From Syntrophaceae bacterium UBA7544 (GTDB lineage: Bacteria; Desulfobacterota; Syntrophia; Syntrophales; Smithellaceae): a DNA stretch of 6,402 bases. The stretch's first letter is position 1. Every line of letters starts with the position of its first letter. This document shows, in pieces, positions 1 through 6,402 of this stretch. The notes below the pieces were generated by a model. That model searched no databases. It was not told the DNA's origin and was given only the letters and a program-made list of their open reading frames with translations. A program made the position numbers and the translations under genes. The stretch covers positions 1-6,402 of the forward strand of contig DLME01000207.1 in assembly GCA_002479215.1 (NCBI GenBank), given 5' to 3'.

Positions 1-6
1 CCCTCT
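1..6 (-). promoter_or_regulatory. Possible ribosome binding site of the next gene (murD expected)
   Basis: The minus strand reads AGAGGG here, overlapping the last two bases of the mraY TAG stop. This is a strong Shine-Dalgarno-like match placed as at the ftsI-murE junction. In clusters with this order murD usually follows mraY, but no codon of the next gene is visible, so both the role of the site and the identity of the gene are inferred. Confidence 0.4.
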
Positions 7-1084
7 AACGTAACTTCAATGTGCTCATAGCCATTAGGGCTAACAATATAGAAATAATCCAAAAACGCACGATTACTTTCGGCTCCGCCCACCCCTTCAA
101 TTCAAAATGGTGATGCAGAGGAGCCATGCGAAAAATTCGCTTCCCCTGTGTCAGCTTAAAATAACCAACTTGAAAGATTACCGAAAAAGTCTCCATGACA
201 AATATACCACCGACAATAGCAAGCAATATTTCTTGTTTGGTTATAATTGCCATTGTTCCTAGCGCTCCTCCGAGTGAAAGCGAGCCGACATCTCCCATAA
301 ATACTTCCGCGGGATATGCATTAAACCAAAGGAAGCCAAGAGCTGCACCCACAAGTGCCCCGCAAAATACAGCCAATTCACCGGCACCGGAAACATGAGG
401 AATCTGTAAATATGAAGCTACCTTCACATTTCCGGCAAAGTAGGCAAAAAGAACATAAGTGGCAAAACAGATTGTCGCAGGTCCAATAGCCAAACCATCA
501 AGGCCATCAGTAAGATTTACGGCATTAGCTGCCCCCACTATAATAAAAGTAGAAAGCACAACATAACCCCAACCAAGGTTCGGTGATACAGTTTTAAAAA
601 ACGGAATGGCTACTTGCGAATTAAACCCTGGTTTCAAATAAAGAATCACACTGACAAACAGAGCGATTACAATTTCCATGGCCAACTTTGCTTTTCCGGA
701 TATACCATGGGAACTCTTACCGGCCAGTTTGCGATAATCGTCAACAAATCCAACCAACCCATAACCGACTGTTACGAGCAATATCAACCAAATGTAATTA
801 ATGGAAAGGTCTGTCCAAAGCAGGGTGGAAAAAACTACTGCAAAGATTATCAATATTCCCCCCATCGTGGGAGTGCCTTTCTTGAGCAAATGGCTTTGCG
901 GCCCATCTTCCCTTATCTGCTGATCGATTTGTAAACTTTGTAATTTTTGAATAAGCGGTGGACCAACCACCAGGCAAATCAAAAGCGCGGTGATTGACGC
1001 AAAAATTGTCCGGAAAGTTATATAACGGAATACGTTAAAAAACGAATAAGATGTATGTAAAGGATATAATAAATAATAAATCAC
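5..1084 (-). CDS. mraY: Phospho-N-acetylmuramoyl-pentapeptide transferase MraY
   Basis: Polytopic inner-membrane enzyme of 359 residues (E. coli 360) that transfers phospho-MurNAc-pentapeptide from UDP to undecaprenyl phosphate, forming lipid I on the cytoplasmic face. About ten hydrophobic segments are visible, the first near 23-42 and the last near 338-356. Signatures are the N-terminal [20 protein letters not shown] (7-26), [18 protein letters not shown] (59-76), the catalytic Asp pair FVDDYRK (113-119, Asp115-Asp116), [13 protein letters not shown] (187-199), the [14 protein letters not shown] block (255-268, Asp265) and the triple-histidine motif [12 protein letters not shown] (321-332, His324-326). 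It starts with GTG, 17 bases after murF, with a clear ribosome site. The TAG stop at 5-7 is followed by GGG-rich sequence at the window edge. Nothing is truncated or missing. Confidence 0.97.
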   Translation of the reverse strand: MIYYLLYPLHTSYSFFNVFRYITFRTIFASITALLICLVVGPPLIQKLQSLQIDQQIREDGPQSHLLKKGTPTMGGILIIFAVVFSTLLWTDLSINYIWLILLVTVGYGLVGFVDDYRKLAGKSSHGISGKAKLAMEIVIALFVSVILYLKPGFNSQVAIPFFKTVSPNLGWGYVVLSTFIIVGAANAVNLTDGLDGLAIGPATICFATYVLFAYFAGNVKVASYLQIPHVSGAGELAVFCGALVGAALGFLWFNAYPAEVFMGDVGSLSLGGALGTMAIITKQEILLAIVGGIFVMETFSVIFQVGYFKLTQGKRIFRMAPLHHHFELKGWAEPKVIVRFWIISILLALMAMSTLKLR

Positions 1085-1094
1085 TTTTAACTAT

Positions 1095-1099
1095 CTCCC
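1095..1099 (-). promoter_or_regulatory. Ribosome binding site that decides the GTG start of mraY
   Basis: GGGAG on the minus strand lies in the 17-base gap after murF, 10 bases before a GTG at 1082-1084. An in-frame TAG at 1091-1093 rules out any start further upstream, and the next in-frame Met is residue 74, beyond conserved MraY sequence. The GTG is therefore the start. Confidence 0.75.
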
Positions 1100-1101
1100 G
1101 A

Positions 1102-2553
1102 CTAATGGATTTTTTTGTTGTTATTCCCACCTGTTTTTTCGCCGTCAAAATCTTCGTATATTTTAGCCGCTATTTTTTCCATTTTCATCCGGCGGGAACC
1201 TTTCACTAATATCCAATCGCCTTTTTTTAAATTCTTTTTCAAATAATTCATGTTTTCTTCACTATCGGACGAAAAATAGATATTTTGTGACGGCAGTCCG
1301 CCTTCCATAGCTCCGGCGGCTGTTACCGCAGAAAAATCACCCTGAAGAAAAAGTGCATTGACTCCAATCGTCGCTATCAGCATTCCGATCCGGCGATGCA
1401 TTTTATCAGCCGCCTCTCCCAACTCCAGCATATCGCCTAAAAAGACATAACAATTATGGTGGTTTTTTAAATCTTTTAATGTCATTAGCGCTTCCCTTAC
1501 CGAAGACGGGTTGGCATTGTACGAATCATCTAAAAGGTAAGCACCGTTTCTTAATTTGACTATTTCCATGCGCCCGCTAAACGGCCGGAAAGCCTTCAGA
1601 CCTTCCGTTATTATTTCATCGTTAATGCCCACAGCCCGGGCTGTCGCCGCTGCCGCCATAGCATTATAAACATGATGGATGCCGACAATTTTCATTTCTA
1701 CTTTTTGCATTTTAGCGCCGATAACTAAGTTAAAGCACATTCCTTTGACGCTATTTTTTCCAATATCTTTCACCGAAATATCTGCATTGGAGCTCATTCC
1801 AAAAGTAATACGCCTGCCTTTCCATTTTTCGGCAATAATTCTTACGTGCTCATCATCAAGATTGATTATGGCAATGCCGTTCTTATCCATATTATAAAAT
1901 AAGTCACCTTTTTCTTCGCGCACACCGTCAATGGAGCCGAATCCCTCTAAATGCGCCGGTCCAATATTTGTTATCAGTGCTATGTCCGGCTCAGCAATTT
2001 GAGTCAGTCGCTTTATTTCTCCGCGAGTATTCGTGCCCATTTCTAAAATGACGAGTTCATATTCATCATTAATACGAAATATCGTCTGCGGCAGACCGAT
2101 CAAATTGTTTAAATTGCCCTCGGTTTTCATAACATTTTTCTTTTGACCGATGATTGCAGCCATCATTTCTTTAGTTGTTGTCTTGCCGGAGGAGCCAGTT
2201 AAGCCAACCACGGGAATAGAAAATTTTCTTCTCCACTGATGAGCCAAATCCCCCAGCGCGGCTAAAGTATCGGCAACCTTGATCACCGCAACGGCAGTAT
2301 TTACGGAAGTTTGCTTAATCTTTTGTTCGTCATGTACTAACACTCCGGCGGCATCTTTATCCAGAGCTTCCTGCAAAAAATTATGGCCGTCAAACCTTTC
2401 ACCTTGGAGTGCCACAAAAATATTTCCTTTACTTACCAGCCTTGAATCAGTCGAAATTCCATAAAATAGATTTTCCGAAGCACCGGAAATTAAAACCCCT
2501 CCAGTAGCTTTCAGTATTTCTTCCATTGTAAATATCGCTGAAACATTATTCAT
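1102..2553 (-). CDS. murF: UDP-MurNAc-tripeptide:D-alanyl-D-alanine ligase MurF
   Basis: Cytoplasmic ATP-dependent ligase of 483 residues that adds the D-Ala-D-Ala dipeptide to UDP-MurNAc-tripeptide, the last soluble step before the membrane stages. Signatures in order are the P-loop GLTGSSGKTTTKE (117-129, Lys124), NLNNLIGLP (147-155), EMGTNTRGEI (171-180), NIGPAHLEGFGS (196-207), Lys215 in EKGDLF (likely carbamylated), SGRMEI (326-331), LLDDSYNANPSSV (340-352), LGDMLELGE (372-380) and VKGSRRMKMEKI (450-461). It is slightly longer than E. coli MurF (about 452); part of the excess is a polar, Asn/Lys-rich tail at about 470-483. A TAG lies in frame directly before the ATG, so translation cannot start further upstream. 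Met10 is possible but has no ribosome site. The usual HN in the GxHNxxN motif reads HH at 293-294. Confidence 0.97.
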   Translation of the reverse strand: MNNVSAIFTMEEILKATGGVLISGASENLFYGISTDSRLVSKGNIFVALQGERFDGHNFLQEALDKDAAGVLVHDEQKIKQTSVNTAVAVIKVADTLAALGDLAHQWRRKFSIPVVGLTGSSGKTTTKEMMAAIIGQKKNVMKTEGNLNNLIGLPQTIFRINDEYELVILEMGTNTRGEIKRLTQIAEPDIALITNIGPAHLEGFGSIDGVREEKGDLFYNMDKNGIAIINLDDEHVRIIAEKWKGRRITFGMSSNADISVKDIGKNSVKGMCFNLVIGAKMQKVEMKIVGIHHVYNAMAAAATARAVGINDEIITEGLKAFRPFSGRMEIVKLRNGAYLLDDSYNANPSSVREALMTLKDLKNHHNCYVFLGDMLELGEAADKMHRRIGMLIATIGVNALFLQGDFSAVTAAGAMEGGLPSQNIYFSSDSEENMNYLKKNLKKGDWILVKGSRRMKMEKIAAKIYEDFDGEKTGGNNNKKIH

Positions 2554-2562
2554 CTATCTATT

Positions 2563-4086
2563 TTAGTAACCCCTCAATGTCAAAGCTTGCCGAACGACAA
2601 CACGATCATCAAACGGTGTTTTATTTGTTCCCAGAATTTGATAATCTTCATGACCTTTACCCGCAATCAATATAATATCCCCCTTTTGGGCTATATTGAT
2701 CGCTTTTTCAATTGCCTTTTTTCGCTCAGGAATTATCACATAAGAATGAATACTATTATTGATTTCCAGTTGATCAGCCGTTAATTTTTTTACTTTATTC
2801 TGATCGATTCCACTTTCTATTTCTGTAATGATAGCCATTGGATCTTCCAGACGTGGATTATCCGAAGTCACAATAGTCAGATCACTGAAATCAGTGGCTG
2901 CTTTACCCATGAGTGGTCTCTTGCCGCGATCTCTATTACCGCCGCAACCAAATACAGTAATGATTCGTTTTTTTCTGAATTGGGCCAAATTTTGCAGAAC
3001 CTGCTTTAAAGCATCTGCTTTGTGCGCATAATCAACAAGAACATTGAGGCCGGAAGGAGTATTAATTTTCTCCAATCGTCCAGGCACATAGGACAAACTT
3101 TCAATGCCCGCTTTAATTACCGTCGGAGGAATTTGTAGCGCCAGCGCAGCGGCACAAGCAGCCAAAATATTATAAATGTTAAACTTGCCGATAAGTGGTG
3201 TCTCTATCGAAATAGTTTTCCCCGCCAAATTAATCTTCGCTTTTATCCCCGTCAGTGACAATTCATAACTTGCCGCCTTCACTGGATTTTCTTTTTCCAT
3301 GCCATAAGTCAGCGCTGGTAACGCCACTTCCTGTAAAATTCTTTTTCCCCAACTATCATCGCCATTAATAACCATTTTTTGCGGATGCGTTTTTTTGCTT
3401 TGCGGTAACACTTCGGCAAAAAATCTCTTTTTTGCCTGAAAGTAATTTTCCATTGTTAGATGATAATCAAGGTGTTCTGGAGTAAGGTTGGTAAAAACAC
3501 CCAAATCAAAGTCGCAATCGTCAATTCTTCTTAAGTCGATCGCGTGGGAAGAAACTTCCGCTACAACGTGGGTCACTCCATCATCGGCCATTTCTCTGAT
3601 GATTTTCTGCAATTCATAAGATTCCGGTGTTGTGTTCGGCGCCGGATAGGTTTTATTATTGTAGCGATAATTGATTGTGCCTAAGACGCCGCATTTAAAA
3701 CCGGCCGCTTTAAATATTGATTCCAGAAGATAGGTAATTGTCGTTTTACCGTTTGTTCCTATTACAGCAATCAACGCCAGATTTTCGGAGGGATTTGCAA
3801 AATAGTTCTTGGCTAAAATACCTAAAGCGCGCCTGCTGTTGGCGACTTTAATTGCCGTTACTTGAGGCGGTAACTGGAAATCTTTTTCATAAACGACAAA
3901 ACGCGCACCATTAGCTATAGCCTCTTCAATAAAATCATGGCCGTCGTGTTGTAAACCGGCAATAGCCACAAACAGAGATTCTTTTTCACATTTATCCGCG
4001 GCGTAACACACATTGGACACGTCTGCCGATAAGGCTTCGGGGACGTTGATTACATCTATTCCCTCGAGCAAATGCACCAGTTTCAT
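2563..4086 (-). CDS. murE: UDP-MurNAc-L-Ala-D-Glu:meso-diaminopimelate ligase MurE
   Basis: Cytoplasmic ATP-dependent ligase of 507 residues that adds meso-diaminopimelate to UDP-MurNAc-L-Ala-D-Glu. It has the three Mur-ligase domains: a UDP-substrate domain (about 1-100), the ATPase domain with P-loop GTNGKTT (110-116, Lys114), and the C-terminal domain (about 335-507). Other signatures are NTTPES (151-156), EVSSHA (177-182), FTNLTPEHLDYH (198-209), Lys219 in YFQAKKRFF (the expected carbamylated lysine), GKFNIYN (300-306), PGRLEKI (335-341), VDYAHK (351-356) and GCGGNRDRGKRP (380-391). DNPR at 409-412 and GKGHE at 476-480 mark specificity for meso-DAP rather than lysine. It starts 7 bases after ftsI, and its stop lies 9 bases before murF. 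VDYAHK replaces the VDYAHT seen in E. coli; as far as I recall Lys is common there in other phyla, so I do not read it as a defect. Confidence 0.97.
   Translation of the reverse strand: MKLVHLLEGIDVINVPEALSADVSNVCYAADKCEKESLFVAIAGLQHDGHDFIEEAIANGARFVVYEKDFQLPPQVTAIKVANSRRALGILAKNYFANPSENLALIAVIGTNGKTTITYLLESIFKAAGFKCGVLGTINYRYNNKTYPAPNTTPESYELQKIIREMADDGVTHVVAEVSSHAIDLRRIDDCDFDLGVFTNLTPEHLDYHLTMENYFQAKKRFFAEVLPQSKKTHPQKMVINGDDSWGKRILQEVALPALTYGMEKENPVKAASYELSLTGIKAKINLAGKTISIETPLIGKFNIYNILAACAAALALQIPPTVIKAGIESLSYVPGRLEKINTPSGLNVLVDYAHKADALKQVLQNLAQFRKKRIITVFGCGGNRDRGKRPLMGKAATDFSDLTIVTSDNPRLEDPMAIITEIESGIDQNKVKKLTADQLEINNSIHSYVIIPERKKAIEKAINIAQKGDIILIAGKGHEDYQILGTNKTPFDDRVVVRQALTLRGY
2570..2574 (-). 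promoter_or_regulatory. Poorly spaced candidate ribosome binding site for murF
   Basis: AGGGG on the minus strand, within the last codons of murE, is the only good Shine-Dalgarno match near the murF start. It sits 16 bases before the ATG, longer than the usual 5-10. Between it and the ATG lie only the murE stop and AT-rich sequence. Ribosomes ending murE 9 bases upstream may reinitiate at murF, which would make this site less important. Confidence 0.35.
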
Positions 4087-4090
4087 ATCA

Positions 4091-4096
4091 ACCTCA
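4091..4096 (-). promoter_or_regulatory. Ribosome binding site of murE, overlapping the ftsI stop codon
   Basis: The minus strand reads TGAGGT. Its first three bases are the ftsI stop, and GAGG lies 5 bases before the murE ATG at 4084-4086. Sharing bases between the stop and the Shine-Dalgarno sequence implies translational coupling and supports the murE start. Confidence 0.7.
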
Positions 4097-6070
4097 ATTA
4101 TTTAACTCAAAAACAGCTTTACACACGCGTTCGGCCCCCAGTGATACGTTTGCCTCTGGATATTGTCGTACCACCCAGCCGCTGCCTGATACTTTTAGTT
4201 CTATTGATCTGGCCTTTGCTTTTTTCATGGCTTCCCTGATCGTCATGCCCGTGAAATCAGGCATTACAGACTCATCATTGCCGGCAATATTCTGCTGAGT
4301 ATAATTTTGTTGAGCTGAAACGAGTTGCATCTTATTTGTTTTATCTTGTTCAAAAATCGGTGTTTCTCGAATATTCGTTTTAAAGCAATTCAGTATTTGC
4401 TCCCCAATATTTTTAAATACTGGCGCTGCAGCCACTCCACCCCACTTATCACTTTGCGGTTCATCCAAAATCACCAAAATAGCAACTTGTGGATTCTCGG
4501 CAGGGAAAAAACCAACAAAAGACGTGCGCACTTTTTCCGATGAATACTCGCCGCGGGCAAAGTCGAATTTTTGAGAAGTTCCTGTCTTACCGGCAACAGT
4601 AACATTAATAATACGCGCACTTTTACCCGTGCCGTCTGCAGCCTCGACAACCTCCGTAAGCATTTTAGTGAGGCGCTTCGCCACTGCAGGGGAAATAACT
4701 TTACGCGCTACCGTTGGCGTGTACATTTTTATCAGACGATCAGTGCTATTGGTAAAACCGCGCACAATGTAGGGCTTCATTAAAATTCCATCGTTGGCGA
4801 TGGCCGACATCGCGGTAATCAATTGAATTGCCGTAACTGAAACACCTTGGCCAAAAGCAATAGAAGCAGTATCAACCTTCGCCCAATTTTCCGCCGGCCT
4901 TACCAATCCCGAAGATTCGCCGGGCAGGTCTATACCTGTTTTTGCTCCGAAGCCAAAACTATTAATATAATCGAAGAACTTTTCTTTTCCCAGCTTTTGC
5001 GCAATTTTTACAGAACCGATATTGCTGGAATATTTTAGTATGTCGCGAACGGTCAGTTGTCCGTGACGCTTTCCGTTTGCTTCATGAATGACATGGTCTG
5101 CGATGGTATAGGTGCCATTTTCGCAGAAAAACTGTGCTGATTCTTTAACAACCTTTTCTTCCAGTGCGCCGGCTACTAAAAAAGGTTTAAACGTTGAACC
5201 GGGATCAAAACAATCGGCAATGGCGCGGTTACGCCATTTTTCAGGAACAAGCCCATCAATGTTATTGGGATTAAATCCCATTTCGTTGGCGAGAGCCAAT
5301 ATCTCACCGGTTTTAGGATCCATGACAATGGCGATCCCCGCTTTGGCACGTTTGGAGAGAACGGCTTCTTTCAAATGAGTTTCGACCAGATATTGAATTC
5401 GATTATCAATGGTTAAAACAAGATTTACGCATTCATCTTTCGCCGTCTCACTTTTTTCGACGCGTAAAAACAATTTCTTCCCTTTAGCATCGCGCGCCCA
5501 AGCCAGCTTGTGCGGTTTTCCTTTTAAGACCTCGTCATATTTATATTCCAATCCCTCCAAGCCGTTGGCATCTGCTCCGACGAAACCTAGCAAATGAGCG
5601 GCCAACTGGCCATTGGGATAAAAGCGTCGCGGTTCTTTGACCAGAAAAATTCCGTCGATTTCCGCAGTTTCAACATTTGCAGCTTGATCCGGTGAGATTC
5701 TTCTAGCCAGCCAGCAGAAATTTTTCGGTTCCGATATTTTTTTAAAGACTGTTTGTTTATCTAAATTGAGAATCTGGGCTATTTTAGCGGAAGCCTGAAC
5801 GGGATCAGCAATTTTGGAAGGATCGGCAAAGACGGAATCAGTCATAATCGATACCGCGAGCTTTTCGCCGTTGCGATCATAAATTACACCTCTTTCCGGT
5901 TGTAACTGCAACGTGGCATTATGTTGTTTTTGAGCTAATATTTTGAGTTTTTGTCCGGAAAAAACCTGTAATTGAAAAGCTCGTGATATCAAAGCAATAA
6001 ATAACACGAGAAAAACCATTAATATGCTGACAATCCTGAATTTTAGCCATTTTTTTGATTCTATCACCAT
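4094..6070 (-). CDS. ftsI: Septal peptidoglycan transpeptidase FtsI (class B PBP) with a C-terminal PASTA domain
   Basis: Penicillin-binding protein of 658 residues that cross-links stem peptides in septal peptidoglycan, acting in the periplasm with FtsW. In order it has a short basic cytoplasmic tail, one membrane anchor at about 14-31, a pedestal/dimerisation region at about 55-215 with the conserved RGVIYDRNG stretch (60-68) and the GLEGLEYKYDEVLKG block (170-184), a transpeptidase domain at about 245-560, a Gln/Asn/Thr-rich linker at about 565-600, and one PASTA domain at about 601-657. All three active-site motifs are present: STFK with nucleophile Ser292 and Lys295, SSN at 348-350, and KTGT at 495-498. 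E. coli FtsI is about 588 residues and lacks PASTA, so the extra length is mainly the linker and PASTA. The same layout occurs in SpoVD-type PBPs of Firmicutes, but the position between ftsL and murE indicates the vegetative division enzyme. Six cysteines (119, 214, 287, 316, 562, 650) lie in the periplasmic part. Confidence 0.95.
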   Translation of the reverse strand: MVIESKKWLKFRIVSILMVFLVLFIALISRAFQLQVFSGQKLKILAQKQHNATLQLQPERGVIYDRNGEKLAVSIMTDSVFADPSKIADPVQASAKIAQILNLDKQTVFKKISEPKNFCWLARRISPDQAANVETAEIDGIFLVKEPRRFYPNGQLAAHLLGFVGADANGLEGLEYKYDEVLKGKPHKLAWARDAKGKKLFLRVEKSETAKDECVNLVLTIDNRIQYLVETHLKEAVLSKRAKAGIAIVMDPKTGEILALANEMGFNPNNIDGLVPEKWRNRAIADCFDPGSTFKPFLVAGALEEKVVKESAQFFCENGTYTIADHVIHEANGKRHGQLTVRDILKYSSNIGSVKIAQKLGKEKFFDYINSFGFGAKTGIDLPGESSGLVRPAENWAKVDTASIAFGQGVSVTAIQLITAMSAIANDGILMKPYIVRGFTNSTDRLIKMYTPTVARKVISPAVAKRLTKMLTEVVEAADGTGKSARIINVTVAGKTGTSQKFDFARGEYSSEKVRTSFVGFFPAENPQVAILVILDEPQSDKWGGVAAAPVFKNIGEQILNCFKTNIRETPIFEQDKTNKMQLVSAQQNYTQQNIAGNDESVMPDFTGMTIREAMKKAKARSIELKVSGSGWVVRQYPEANVSLGAERVCKAVFELNN

Positions 6071-6071
6071 A

Positions 6072-6383
6072 TCACTCTCCCGAATTTTTCAAGACAATCA
6101 CTTGATTGTTTTCAGGATAGGACATTTGCAATTTATTTCTGGCTACACTTTCAATTCTTTGCGGTGATTTAAGCATCGCATATTCCAGTTTCAATTTGTT
6201 TTGTTCTTCAAGCTTTTGTTGCCTGGTACTTAATTCTGAGGCAACATTATATTCCAACTCCGTCATGCGAATATGCGATCCGACATAAATCAAAGCGACA
6301 AACATCAAAACCATAGCAACAACAATAAAATTCGAATACTTCAATCCGGAAGAATTTTTTTTCACTTCGCGAATACGGGGCAT
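6072..6383 (-). CDS. ftsL: Cell division protein FtsL
   Basis: Small bitopic inner-membrane protein of 103 residues, a usual length for FtsL. In the family it forms a complex with FtsB and FtsQ and helps activate septal synthesis by FtsW and FtsI. The layout fits: a basic cytoplasmic N-terminus (residues 1-15), one hydrophobic span at about 18-35, then a charged helical stretch at about 40-72 rich in Glu, Lys and Gln that looks like a coiled coil. The C-terminal block SPQRIESVARNKLQM (73-87), followed by a proline and a hydrophobic end, is the typical FtsL/DivIC-like signature. The ATG at 6381-6383 overlaps the preceding stop codon. The upstream GGA is a weak ribosome site, so coupling probably drives initiation. 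Codons 8-10 contain a run of eight A. FtsL sequences diverge widely, so the name rests on topology, the C-terminal motif and the position directly before ftsI. Confidence 0.9.
   Translation of the reverse strand: MPRIREVKKNSSGLKYSNFIVVAMVLMFVALIYVGSHIRMTELEYNVASELSTRQQKLEEQNKLKLEYAMLKSPQRIESVARNKLQMSYPENNQVIVLKNSGE
6075..6081 (-). promoter_or_regulatory. Ribosome binding site of ftsI, inside the end of ftsL
   Basis: The minus strand reads GGGAGAG here, and GGAG lies 6 bases before the ftsI ATG at 6068-6070. The site falls within the last codons of ftsL. The ftsL TGA and the ftsI ATG are separated by one base (TGATATG), so ribosomes finishing ftsL are well placed to start ftsI. This supports the chosen ftsI start. 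Confidence 0.75.
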
Positions 6384-6402
6384 TACTTGTGTTCCAACAG
6401 TT
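6383..6402 (-). CDS. C-terminal end of the upstream gene, possibly rsmH (mraW)
   Basis: Only the last five full codons are in the window. Read on the minus strand they give Leu-Leu-Glu-His-Lys followed by a TAA stop at 6383-6385. The final A of the stop is the first base of the ftsL ATG (TAATG), an arrangement typical of translationally coupled genes. In most dcw clusters the gene before ftsL is rsmH (mraW), the 16S rRNA m4C1402 methyltransferase, so that is the likely identity. Five residues cannot confirm it. The frame is chosen because it is the one that ends exactly at the ftsL start; the other two frames run on past it without a stop here. Confidence 0.4.

Noticed and set aside
614..934. 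Plus-strand open frame of 106 codons opposite mraY
   Set aside because: It lies wholly inside mraY, whose conserved motifs are on the other strand. The translation shows no recognisable domain, and long antisense frames are expected by chance over coding sequence.
1660..1690. AT-rich TATAAT-like sequence on the minus strand inside murF, considered as an internal promoter for mraY
   Set aside because: No convincing -35 box lies at 16-18 bases, and similar AT-rich hexamers occur at several places (for example near 1891 and 3170) in this moderately AT-rich coding sequence.
3018..3035. VDYAHK instead of VDYAHT in MurE, considered as an altered active site
   Set aside because: As I recall, Lys at this position occurs in MurE of other phyla such as Actinobacteria, and all other catalytic and substrate motifs are intact.
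5112..5378. Plus-strand open frame of 88 codons opposite ftsI
   Set aside because: It lies opposite the FtsI transpeptidase domain, including the STFK motif, and has no recognisable product. It is best explained as a shadow of ftsI.
5731..5746. TTTAAAAAAAT stretch in ftsI on the minus strand, considered as a programmed frameshift site
   Set aside because: The reading frame continues intact for full family length, and I see no alternative frame product or stimulatory structure. It is an ordinary Lys-Lys codon pair.
1..6402. Undescribed system, mobile element, CRISPR array or RNA gene
   Set aside because: Almost every base is covered by well-conserved dcw genes on one strand. The gaps are 1 to 17 bases, and I saw no direct-repeat array, transposase or structured RNA.

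Overview
The window is a segment of a bacterial division and cell wall (dcw) cluster. All genes lie on the minus strand, so the operon reads from position 6402 down to 1. In transcription order it holds the last codons of an upstream gene (probably rsmH/mraW), ftsL, ftsI (a class B penicillin-binding protein with a C-terminal PASTA domain), murE, murF and mraY. The window ends 4 bases after the mraY stop codon, where a Shine-Dalgarno-like AGAGGG suggests that another gene follows (murD in most clusters of this order). All five main genes appear intact, with full-length family architecture and visible catalytic residues.

The host looks like a Gram-negative bacterium with meso-diaminopimelate peptidoglycan, because MurE carries the DNPR specificity motif. 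GC content is moderate, roughly 40-45% as judged by eye from a few lines. The order ftsL-ftsI-murE-murF-mraY is widespread. A PASTA-bearing FtsI next to Gram-negative-style MraY and MurE sequences suggests a Deltaproteobacteria/Desulfobacterota-type organism. That placement is inferred from remembered family features, not from a search.

Layout: 6383-6402 is the upstream gene tail, which overlaps the ftsL start by one base (TAATG). ftsL is 6072-6383, ftsI 4094-6070, murE 2563-4086, murF 1102-2553 and mraY 5-1084. The gaps between genes are 1, 7, 9 and 17 bases, so there is no room for internal terminators or ordinary intergenic promoters. The genes are very probably cotranscribed and translationally coupled.

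The products form one pathway. MurE adds meso-DAP to UDP-MurNAc-dipeptide, MurF adds D-Ala-D-Ala, and MraY moves the finished phospho-MurNAc-pentapeptide to the lipid carrier, making lipid I. FtsI cross-links the polymer at the septum, in a complex that includes FtsL. I found no mobile element, RNA gene, CRISPR array or novel system. This is an ordinary core-genome region, and the findings below are modest.
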